Of a stretch of DNA of 40,882 bases, positions 1-7,263 are shown piece after piece (position 1 is the stretch's first letter; each line of letters opens with the position of its first letter). A program made the translations under genes and the position numbers. Source of the stretch: CAYJAZ01 sp964370095 (GTDB taxonomy: Bacteria > Desulfobacterota > Desulfovibrionia > Desulfovibrionales > Desulfovibrionaceae); NCBI GenBank assembly GCA_964370095.1, contig CAYJHJ010000011.1:1-40882 (forward strand), given 5' to 3'. The notes beneath the pieces are model-generated. The model ran no database searches. It was given only the letters and a program-made list of their open reading frames with translations, and was not told where the DNA came from.

Positions 1-72
<72 letters not shown>

Positions 73-77
73 AAAAG

Positions 78-106
78 AAAGTAGGGGGGTTTTGAGCATT
101 TGTCAA
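78..106 (-). promoter_or_regulatory. Candidate promoter of the initiator tRNA
   Basis: On the minus strand a perfect -35 box TTGACA (101-106) is followed after 17 bp by TACTTT (78-83). The -10 ends only 5 bp before the mature tRNA 5' end at 72, so transcription would start almost at nucleotide 1 of the tRNA. The spacer contains a run of six C. The -35 is strong and the -10 weak. Confidence 0.5.
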
Positions 107-282
107 GCTTTATTTTACAAATTCATTTTATTTCTTGTAATATGTTGATTTTAAAGTGTTTTGCATTTTATTTTTTATATCTGCCAGAAAGGATGAGCTT
201 TGAAAAAATATATAATCTTTAGTATTTATTCGTCTAGAGTAAAACTATAAAAAGAACTTATATTCATTTTATCGAAGAAAGT

Positions 283-729
283 TTATAAAACACCGGTTGC
301 ATCAAATTCTTCAACGATTTTTGCAGTAAATACAACTACATCTGCATTTATCGGTGTGCAAAAAGCAATTTTCGCTTTTTTGTCTTTTCTTGGCACATCT
401 TTTGTTATAGTATGGCAATTTGAATCTTTATAATTCTCTATAAATTTTTTATATATCTTGTTTGCAAGCCCTCGACTGATAGGTTTTTTGTCTTTTGTTT
501 CGGCATTTTTATATTTATAGCCTAAAAAAGCAACTGCTCCTGTAATTGTGCCGCAAAGGGCGCCAGATCCGCCAACTCCGCCTCCAAAGCCGGCAAAAAC
601 ATTTATTGCATCTTCTGTGAAAGGAATTTCAAAATATTCCAATAAAGCTTTTAAAACACTTTCTGCACAATTATATTTATCTGAATTAAAATGGGCAATT
701 ACATTTTGTTCAAGTTCGATATAAGTCAT
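283..729 (-). CDS. C_GCAxxG_C_C family protein
   Basis: A 148-residue protein with the pattern of the C_GCAxxG_C_C family: CAESV near residue 21, a glycine-rich GFGGGVGGSGALCGTITGA segment at about 47-65, and two later cysteines (SNCH near 104, FCTP near 123). Proteins of this family are common in anaerobes. Some occur next to redox or metal-handling genes, and the conserved cysteines suggest metal or cofactor binding, but no reaction is established. No signal peptide is visible. AAGGA lies 7 bases before the ATG, supporting this start. It lies downstream of phoU on the same strand but behind a terminator (809-836), so it is probably its own transcription unit. Confidence 0.8.
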   Translation of the reverse strand: MTYIELEQNVIAHFNSDKYNCAESVLKALLEYFEIPFTEDAINVFAGFGGGVGGSGALCGTITGAVAFLGYKYKNAETKDKKPISRGLANKIYKKFIENYKDSNCHTITKDVPRKDKKAKIAFCTPINADVVVFTAKIVEEFDATGVL

Positions 730-808
730 AAATAAGTCCTTTTATAAATTTGATTTAATGTATACCTAAGTCTTTATTCAGTCAAGTTTTTGAATTTTTT
801 TTATAAAA

Positions 809-836
809 AAAGGCTGAAAAACGATTTTCAGCCTTT
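809..836 (-). terminator. Rho-independent terminator of the pst-pho operon
   Basis: A perfect 12-bp stem (AAAGGCTGAAAA at 809-820 with TTTTCAGCCTTT at 825-836) with a 4-base loop. On the minus strand it runs into a T-rich tract. It lies 38 bp after the phoU stop codon. Confidence 0.85.
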
Positions 837-873
837 ATGAATTATTATATAATCAAATGGTTATATTATAAAA

Positions 874-1554
874 TTAAGTTACGGGGCGGTGTTTGATATT
901 TACCCCCTCAACAAGAAAATAAGTGTGTTCAGCAATATTTACAGCTCTTCCTGCAACTCTTTCAACTGCACGGGCAATAAGAATATAGTGCATGGCAAGC
1001 CAAGGGCTCATGCTTTTATCAGAAAGCGAAGTTATGCAATAATCGATACATTTAACAACAAGTCCAATGATTTCATCTTGTTGAACGCGAAGAACTCCGG
1101 CTAGTTGCGTATTTTTATCACGGAAGGAAACAATACTTTCTTCAAGCATGTATTGAGCTTGTTTTATAAGATTAAGAAAGGGCTTTGGCAATGAGCTTGG
1201 TGTTTGTTCTTGCATAAGAAGCACACGGTTTGCAATGTTTGAAGCTTCATCTGCAATGCGTTCAAGCTCCACAACTAAACGTATGGAGCTTACCACTAAA
1301 CGAAGATCAGTTGCAACAGGCTGAGTACGGGCAAGAATACTTAGAGCAGAAGCATCTATTTCGATTTCAAGATCATTGATTTCTTTATCACCTTCTATAA
1401 CAGCTTCAGCTAAGGCAAAATCAAAATTCTTAAGAGAAGTGCATGTGTTATCAAAAGATTTTTGGCTTTTTGAAGCCATATATAAAAGGCGTGAACGTAA
1501 ATCATCTATAAGTAGGTGCACATGATTTTCAATGCGTGAAATTGTTGAATCCAT
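874..1554 (-). CDS. phoU: Phosphate transport regulator PhoU
   Basis: A 226-residue cytoplasmic all-helical protein of normal PhoU length. It shows the two related three-helix halves: the first carries the RIADEASNIANRVL stretch near residues 97-110 and the second the RAVERVAGRAVNIAEH stretch near 195-210, the regions that bind metal clusters in PhoU structures. PhoU restrains the PhoR kinase when phosphate is plentiful, through contact with the Pst transporter. It is the last gene of the operon, 63 bp after pstB, and is followed by a terminator. Confidence 0.95.
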   Translation of the reverse strand: MDSTISRIENHVHLLIDDLRSRLLYMASKSQKSFDNTCTSLKNFDFALAEAVIEGDKEINDLEIEIDASALSILARTQPVATDLRLVVSSIRLVVELERIADEASNIANRVLLMQEQTPSSLPKPFLNLIKQAQYMLEESIVSFRDKNTQLAGVLRVQQDEIIGLVVKCIDYCITSLSDKSMSPWLAMHYILIARAVERVAGRAVNIAEHTYFLVEGVNIKHRPVT

Positions 1555-1617
1555 TTTTTATTCCTTTATTTTTGCTTTAAAATTATATCATATTATAAAT
1601 TGCCAAATGTGTGAATT

Positions 1618-2376
1618 TTAGCCGAATCTTCCTGTAATATAGTCTTCTGTTTGTTTTTTTTCAGGATTGGTGAAAAGTATGCTTGTTGGAGAAAATTCAA
1701 TAAGTTTACCCATATAGAAAAAGGCAGTATTATCAGAAACACGCGCTGCTTGTTGCATGTTATGTGTTACTATAATAATAGTAACTTGTGATTTTAATTC
1801 ATGAATTCCTTCTTCAATTTGCTGCGTTGCTATAGGGTCAAGGGCAGAAGCAGGTTCGTCCATAAGAATAACTTCCGGCTCAACAGCAAGGGCACGGGCT
1901 ATGCAAAGGCGTTGTTGTTGCCCTCCTGATAAACCAAGAGCAGAGGTGTGTAAACGCTCTTTCACTTCTTTGAACAAGGCCGCACGTTTGAGTGAAGTTT
2001 CAACCTTTTCAGCTATATAGAGCTCATCTTTTATGCCATTCACTCTAAGTCCATAGGCAACATTTTCAAAAATGGTTTTAGGAAATGGATTTGGCTTTTG
2101 AAAAACCATGCCCACTCTTCTTCTTAGGTCAACACTGTCTTTATTTTCAAGTATAGATTCGTTATCTAATGTGATTTTTCCTTCAACTCTTGTGCCTGGA
2201 ATAAGGTCATTCATGCGGTTTAAGCAGCGTAAAAAGGTTGATTTTCCGCAACCGGAGGGGCCGATCAATGCGGTTACTTTTTTATCGTAAAAATCTAGAT
2301 TGATATCGTAAAGTGCTTGCGAATTTCCATAAAAGAAATTGAGGTTTTGTGCTTGAATTTTAATTGTTTCTGACAT
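1618..2376 (-). CDS. pstB: Phosphate ABC transporter ATP-binding protein PstB
   Basis: A 252-residue ATPase that drives phosphate import through PstC and PstA. All nucleotide-binding motifs are visible: Walker A GPSGCGKST at 39-47, Q-loop near 93, signature LSGGQQQR at 149-156, Walker B VILMDEP at 169-175 and the switch His at 205. The length and the PNPFPKTIFENV segment after the Q-loop are typical of PstB. It is 33 bp after phoR and precedes phoU in the same operon. Confidence 0.97.
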   Translation of the reverse strand: MSETIKIQAQNLNFFYGNSQALYDINLDFYDKKVTALIGPSGCGKSTFLRCLNRMNDLIPGTRVEGKITLDNESILENKDSVDLRRRVGMVFQKPNPFPKTIFENVAYGLRVNGIKDELYIAEKVETSLKRAALFKEVKERLHTSALGLSGGQQQRLCIARALAVEPEVILMDEPASALDPIATQQIEEGIHELKSQVTIIIVTHNMQQAARVSDNTAFFYMGKLIEFSPTSILFTNPEKKQTEDYITGRFG

Positions 2377-2409
2377 GTTTACTCCATTTTTTATTATAAT
2401 TATGAGTGC

Positions 2410-4257
2410 TTATATAGCAAGTGGTAGGTTGATACGTATGGTTGCCCCAACCATTTTTTCGGGCGAATTATTTTCAAGTAAAGCTTTTGCATGATAAAGC
2501 GCAAAGATAGATCCATTTGCTTTTTCAATAATATGCTTACAAATGGAAAGACCTAAGCCTGTAGAAGAAGTTCCGTTATGCGTTCTGTGTTTTTCAACCC
2601 TATAAAAGCGTTCAAAAACACGACTAAGATCTTCTTGCGGAATTCCAACGCCATAATCTTGAATAAATAAAGAGCATTGGTTTTCTTCAATAATTGTTTT
2701 CAAAACAATGCTTTCACCATATGGGGAGTAATGTATTGCATTTTCAAGTACATTTCTAAAAACTTGGCTCAACCTATCTTTATCAATAGCAAGTGATAAA
2801 GTCATATCCATAAGGTTTTCAATTTTCATTTTTTTTGCTTCTAAAAGAGGCACACATTCTTCTAAAGCCATAGTATAAGCTGTTTCTATTTTTGTATTTA
2901 GGTATTGCGTTTCAAGGTTTTTCATGTCCTCATTTGATTCAAGAATAGATAAAGTAAGCAAATCATTGACAATTCTATCAAGGTGCTGTGCATTTTTTGT
3001 AATGATTTGAGCAAAATAAAAGCTTTGTTCCTTATCAAATTCAGGTTTTTGAAAGATGGATTGTAAGGTTTCGGCATAGCCTTGAATTGCTGTAAGCGGT
3101 GTTCTTAATTCATGGGATACATTTGCAATAAGCTCACGTTTTATTTGAACTAATTGTGCAAGTTGTGTGATGTCATGAAAAACTAAAAGTAATTGAACCT
3201 CGCTGCTAAACTCTGATTCTATAGTAGATTTTGTGATGTTGACTTGGAAGATTTTTGCTTCTAATTCAAGTTGAACGCTCAAATAATTTATATCTTCTTG
3301 AGATATTTTTGTGATAAGCTCATCTAATTCAGGACTATTTATTACCTCTAAAGTTTTTTTGCCTAAATAAAAATTGTCATTTTCTATAAAACTATTGGGC
3401 AAAATTTCATAAAAAGCTTTATTGTAGAGGGATATAATTCCTCTCTCATCAAGAAGCATAACGCCTGCATTGATGCTGTTTAAAATTCCTTCAAGCTCAT
3501 TTTTTTGTTTGTTAATAGTGAAAAGTTGGTTTTTTACCCTTGAATTCATTTCTGAGATTGCATAAGAAAGTGATTTAAACTCTTCTGTTGGCGGAAGGTT
3601 TTGAGAAGAAGATTGAAGCTGATTGTCTTTATTTTTTGTGCTTGCAGTATTGTCGATAATTTCTTGTAAACTATCAAGTGCTGTCTGCCATTTTTTATTG
3701 AGGATATGACTGATGGTATAAATAAGAATAAGCACAGCTATAAGTATAGTAAAAACTGTATACATCAAAGTATCAAAGCGGTCAAAAATAAGGCTTGTAG
3801 GAACTGCAATACGAAGATATCCTGCAGGGAAAGATTTTGTCTGTTCTATTTTTTTTGCAACATACACAAGCTCAAAGCCCACGGTGGAGCTTAATCGTAT
3901 GGCTGAGCCAAGCCCAAACTTATCTGCTTCAATCACTTCTTCACGTGAAATATGATTTTCCAGTCCAGCTAAATTTTCATCAAGCACATTTGAATCATAA
4001 AGAACAAGTCCGTCTTTATCAATAAAGCTTGAACGAAGTTGAGATGAAGAAATAGTTTTTAAAAGATTGACAGCGCTTTCAAAAGAAATATTTGCTTGTT
4101 CAACAAATATTTTTGCAAGAAGTTCAACTTCACGCTCTGTTGAGTCTTGTATATCCACCACAATGGCATCTTTGAAAATTTTGCCGTTGAGAAGAAGGGG
4201 AATAGTCAAAGCAAAAAGAAAGATCAAAAAGAAAGGCAAAAAGAGTTTACGTTTCAT
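2410..4257 (-). CDS. phoR: Phosphate-regulon sensor histidine kinase PhoR
   Basis: A 615-residue membrane kinase. TM1 spans about 7-24, an extracytoplasmic domain about 27-160, and TM2 about 163-186. A PAS-like segment follows at about 255-370. The HisKA helix carries the phosphoacceptor His382 in NVSHELRTPL. The ATPase domain shows the N box NVLENAIHYSP (502-512), G1 DYGVGIP (534-540) and G2 GLGLSI (567-572). It is longer than E. coli PhoR and has a substantial periplasmic loop. Its place between pstA (14 bp away) and pstB makes the PhoR assignment likely. The partner response regulator PhoB is not in the window. Confidence 0.88.
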   Translation of the reverse strand: MKRKLFLPFFLIFLFALTIPLLLNGKIFKDAIVVDIQDSTEREVELLAKIFVEQANISFESAVNLLKTISSSQLRSSFIDKDGLVLYDSNVLDENLAGLENHISREEVIEADKFGLGSAIRLSSTVGFELVYVAKKIEQTKSFPAGYLRIAVPTSLIFDRFDTLMYTVFTILIAVLILIYTISHILNKKWQTALDSLQEIIDNTASTKNKDNQLQSSSQNLPPTEEFKSLSYAISEMNSRVKNQLFTINKQKNELEGILNSINAGVMLLDERGIISLYNKAFYEILPNSFIENDNFYLGKKTLEVINSPELDELITKISQEDINYLSVQLELEAKIFQVNITKSTIESEFSSEVQLLLVFHDITQLAQLVQIKRELIANVSHELRTPLTAIQGYAETLQSIFQKPEFDKEQSFYFAQIITKNAQHLDRIVNDLLTLSILESNEDMKNLETQYLNTKIETAYTMALEECVPLLEAKKMKIENLMDMTLSLAIDKDRLSQVFRNVLENAIHYSPYGESIVLKTIIEENQCSLFIQDYGVGIPQEDLSRVFERFYRVEKHRTHNGTSSTGLGLSICKHIIEKANGSIFALYHAKALLENNSPEKMVGATIRINLPLAI

Positions 4258-4271
4258 AACAGTCCATACAC

Positions 4272-5159
4272 TTATTTATTTTTTTTATTTTGTAACCTAT
4301 CGCGTATTAAAATAGCAATAAGATTCATGCCTAAAACCAAAATCAATAAAACCAAAGCTGTTCCGTATTGCAAAGGGCGAGTTTTTTCAATTTCTGTGCC
4401 CGCTGTTGCAAGCACATACATATGATAGGGCAGAGCCATAACAGAAGAAAAAACAGAATCCGGCATTTTGGCAGTATAAAAAACAGCAGAGGTGAACATT
4501 ATGGCAGCTGTTTCACCTGAAGCTCTTGCTAAGCCCAAGATTGCTCCTGTTAACATGCCGGGGAATGCTGAAGGCAAAACAACCCTTCCAATAGTTTGTG
4601 ATTTTGTTGCGCCAAGGGCAAGGCTTGATTCACGCCACACATCCGGCACTTGCCTTAAAGCTTCTTCTGAAGTGCTTATAATCATGGGAAGAGTAAGCAC
4701 AGCAAGTGTAAGAACGCCTGATAAAATACTTACGCCAAATTCAAGATAGGTAACAAAAAAAGCTAAGCCAAATAAACCAAATACAACAGAGGGAACACCT
4801 GCTAAATTGTTAACACCTAGGCGAATATATCTTGCTAAAGGCGAACGAGAACTGTATTCGTTCAGCCAAATAGCAGAAGCAACACCAATAGGAAATGAAA
4901 TAATCATTGATCCTAAAGAGAGCGCTGCCGATCCTACGATACATGGCAAAATTCCGCCCTCTGTCATCATCTTTCGTGGAGATTGCGAAATAAATTCCCA
5001 AGATAAAGCGGGAAAGCCATTTATAACCAAGAAAGTACAAATAGCAATAAGTGCCAAAACATTTATACCTGCCGCAATACGTAACAAACCAAACATCAAG
5101 GCTTGTTTTTTGTACCTATAGGCAGGATTGGGCATTTTTTCTCTGGGAGATACTGACAT
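4272..5159 (-). CDS. pstA: Phosphate ABC transporter permease PstA
   Basis: A 295-residue inner-membrane permease with about six hydrophobic segments. The cytoplasmic EAA-type loop that docks PstB is visible (RESSLALGATKSQTIGRVVL, near residues 176-195). The segment ISQSPRKMMTEGGILPCIVGS is typical of PstA. It forms the channel with PstC. It follows pstC after 124 bp and is 14 bp ahead of phoR. The ATG is preceded by AAAGGAA. Confidence 0.95.
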   Translation of the reverse strand: MSVSPREKMPNPAYRYKKQALMFGLLRIAAGINVLALIAICTFLVINGFPALSWEFISQSPRKMMTEGGILPCIVGSAALSLGSMIISFPIGVASAIWLNEYSSRSPLARYIRLGVNNLAGVPSVVFGLFGLAFFVTYLEFGVSILSGVLTLAVLTLPMIISTSEEALRQVPDVWRESSLALGATKSQTIGRVVLPSAFPGMLTGAILGLARASGETAAIMFTSAVFYTAKMPDSVFSSVMALPYHMYVLATAGTEIEKTRPLQYGTALVLLILVLGMNLIAILIRDRLQNKKNK

Positions 5160-5164
5160 AAAAT

Positions 5165-5283
5165 TTCCTTTAATAAAGAACTAAAAACTATTTGGGTGTA
5201 ATGTGAGCAAAGGCTTTAGCGAACGAGCATTTTTGACACAAAATGCGAAGTGAGGATTTTGTATGCGAAGCATAGAAATCTAT
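5165..5283 (-). other. Structured spacer between pstC and pstA, possible small dispersed repeat
   Basis: This stretch holds no gene. It carries short repeated and inverted words: GCATTTT and AAAATGC facing each other over a 6-base loop (5227-5246), TATGC-GAA-GCATA (5262-5274), and the word TTCGC three times on the minus strand. It could be a small interspersed palindromic element or an mRNA-processing hairpin. Only one copy is seen in this window. Confidence 0.35.
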
Positions 5284-6177
5284 CTATAATCCTGAAGACC
5301 CAACTTGCTTATGCTTTTCAGTAATTCTAAAAGCAATAAAATTGAAGCAAAAAGTAAAAGCAAAAAGCACCAAGCCAACAGCAAATAAAGCAAGATAATG
5401 ATCTGAGAAGTAGGGGGCTTCTGCCATTTCAGCAGCGATTGAAGCAGGCATTGGGCGAATAGGGTTAAATATTGAAGTAGGAATCATTGCGGCACCGCCG
5501 GCAACCATCAAAACTACCATGGTTTCGCCTATAGCACGGCTCATGCCAAGCATAATTCCTGTGCCTATGCCTGATAAAGAAGAGGGTATAACAACGCGAA
5601 TAAGGGTTTCCCATTTTGTTGCACCAAGTGCAAGGCTTGCTTCACGAAGCGCGTTTGAAACAGAATACATGGCATCTTCTGAAATACTGCAAATTGTTGG
5701 AACTGACATAAAAGCAAGCATAAGTGCGGCATTAAAAAGATTTAGCCCCGTCGGAATTCCAAAAGTTTCTTGCAAAAATGGGGCAACAATAACCATGCCG
5801 AAAAAGCCGATAACAACTGAGGGTAGGGCAGCCAAAAGTTCAATAAAGGGCTTGATGATTCTGCGTGTATTTATATGTGCTATTTCAGCAAGATAGGCAG
5901 CAGTGAAAACACCTAAAGGAACAGCAATCACACAAGAAAATAAAGTTACTGCCAAAGAGCCTATAATAAGGGGTAAAATTCCAAATTCTCCCGGTTCGTC
6001 AGTAGGATACCAGTAAAGACCGAATAAAAATTCACTTATTGAATAGTTTTTAAAAAGGGGCAAAGAATTTGCTAAAAGAAAGATACATATACCGCATAAG
6101 GATAAAAGTGCGACCCATGCAATTCCTGTTAAAACAGATTTAACTGCAAATTCTTTAAAAAGTCTTTTAGTCCACAT
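5284..6177 (-). CDS. pstC: Phosphate ABC transporter permease PstC
   Basis: A 297-residue inner-membrane permease. A first TM segment at about 15-38 is followed by a periplasmic stretch containing YWYPTDEPGEFGILPLIIGS, which is characteristic of PstC, and then by five further hydrophobic segments. The EAA loop is REASLALGATKWETLIRVV. It pairs with PstA to move phosphate delivered by PstS. It is the second gene of the operon, 107 bp after pstS. Confidence 0.95.
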   Translation of the reverse strand: MWTKRLFKEFAVKSVLTGIAWVALLSLCGICIFLLANSLPLFKNYSISEFLFGLYWYPTDEPGEFGILPLIIGSLAVTLFSCVIAVPLGVFTAAYLAEIAHINTRRIIKPFIELLAALPSVVIGFFGMVIVAPFLQETFGIPTGLNLFNAALMLAFMSVPTICSISEDAMYSVSNALREASLALGATKWETLIRVVIPSSLSGIGTGIMLGMSRAIGETMVVLMVAGGAAMIPTSIFNPIRPMPASIAAEMAEAPYFSDHYLALFAVGLVLFAFTFCFNFIAFRITEKHKQVGSSGL

Positions 6178-6231
6178 AGTTTTCTCATGTTTAGAGTTTT
6201 GATTTTACAAATCGTTTATAATATATGGCTA

Positions 6232-6262
6232 AAGGGGAACACATTTTTTTTGTATTCCCCTT
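6232..6262 (-). promoter_or_regulatory. Hairpin between pstS and pstC
   Basis: An 8-bp perfect stem (AAGGGGAA at 6232-6239 with TTCCCCTT at 6255-6262) extended by two pairs beyond a mismatch. There is no T-run after it on the minus strand, so it is more likely an mRNA-protecting or partial-stop structure than a full terminator. Such hairpins after binding-protein genes let the binding protein be made in excess of the permeases. Confidence 0.5.
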
Positions 6263-6284
6263 AGATATTACACTAAGAATTATC

Positions 6285-7091
6285 TTACTTGAATGGAATA
6301 AAGCCAACTTCTTTTACAAAAGCTTGTCCTTCGGCAGACATTGCATAGTCAATCAAGCCTTTTACATCGCCTGTTGGTTCGCCTTTTGTGTAAAGCCATA
6401 ATTCACGTGATAAAGGCCATGATTTATTCAAAGCAGTTTCAGGAGTTGCTTCTAAGCCACCAACTTTAGTTGCTTTTACTTCATCATTAAGATAGCCATA
6501 ACCGATATATCCGATGGCATTTGGGTTTTTTGAAACAGCTTGAACAACAGCACCATTAGAAGCTTGTAATAAAGCAGCAGGCATAACTCTGTCATCTTTC
6601 ATTACAAAAAGTTCCCAAGTTTCGTATGTGCCTGAAGAAGTATCGCGTGAAATAACAACGATTTCTTTATCTTCGCCGCCAAGTTCTTTCCAGTTTTTGA
6701 TTTTGCCTGTATAAATTTTATTAAGTTGTTCGATTGAAAGATCGCTTACAGGGTTTGAAGGGTGAACAACAGGAATAAGCGCATCTAAAGCAACAGCGAT
6801 TGGGTAAGGGGTGATGCCGTTTGCTTTTGCTTTTTCAATTTCGGATTCTTTGATTTGACGTGAAGCCATTGCAACGTCTGTAAGGTTATCAATCAAAGCT
6901 TTAACACCGTTTCCTGAACCGCCGCCTGATAAAGCAATGTTAACTGATGGGTTTTTTTCCATGTAAGCTTCGCCTACTTTTTGCATAACAGGAAGAACTG
7001 TGGTTGAACCGTTTACAACAATTTCACCTGCAAAAGCTGATGTTGCAAAAATAGCTGTAGCTACTAAAGCAGAAAAAAATGATTTTAACAT
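6285..7091 (-). CDS. pstS: Periplasmic phosphate-binding protein PstS
   Basis: A 268-residue exported protein. The signal peptide is MLKSFFSALVATAIFATSAFA, with cleavage probably after AFA. Phosphate-contacting loops are visible: NGSTTVLPV near the mature N-terminus, SGGGSGNGVKAL, and SRDTSSGTYETWELF. The ATG at 7091 was chosen because GGAGAG lies just upstream and a signal peptide follows directly. An in-frame ATG at 7142 would put 17 charged residues in front of it. It is the first gene of the operon, under the PHO-box-like repeats. Confidence 0.95.
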   Translation of the reverse strand: MLKSFFSALVATAIFATSAFAGEIVVNGSTTVLPVMQKVGEAYMEKNPSVNIALSGGGSGNGVKALIDNLTDVAMASRQIKESEIEKAKANGITPYPIAVALDALIPVVHPSNPVSDLSIEQLNKIYTGKIKNWKELGGEDKEIVVISRDTSSGTYETWELFVMKDDRVMPAALLQASNGAVVQAVSKNPNAIGYIGYGYLNDEVKATKVGGLEATPETALNKSWPLSRELWLYTKGEPTGDVKGLIDYAMSAEGQAFVKEVGFIPFK

Positions 7092-7164
7092 AATCTCTCC
7101 ATTGTGTTTGTTTTCAAAATATTCGGGCTTGTCTATTTCCAAGCACCGTTGAAATGCACAATAG

Positions 7165-7214
7165 ATTTTAATTGTTACAAATATGTTACAACTCTATGAC
7201 TTTTTTGTTACATA
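7165..7214 (-). promoter_or_regulatory. PHO-box-like array of four 11-bp repeats upstream of pstS
   Basis: On the minus strand 7214-7171 divides into four 11-bp units in register: TATGTAACAAA, AAAGTCATAGA, GTTGTAACATA, TTTGTAACAAT. Three share TGTAACA; the second has GTCATA, which resembles the CTGTCAT half of the E. coli PHO box. Direct repeats with an 11-bp period are the known layout of PhoB sites. TAAAAT at 7165-7170, right after the array, can serve as the -10. The array begins about 80 bp upstream of the pstS ATG. Confidence 0.75.
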
Positions 7215-7263
7215 ATTGAAACTTGATCTAACTGTTCAAAATAAAAGAATTTAAATTAGAAAA

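Noticed and set aside
7092..7142. An upstream in-frame start for pstS at 7142
   Set aside because: It would place 17 charged residues before an excellent signal peptide; the ATG at 7091 has its own ribosome binding site.
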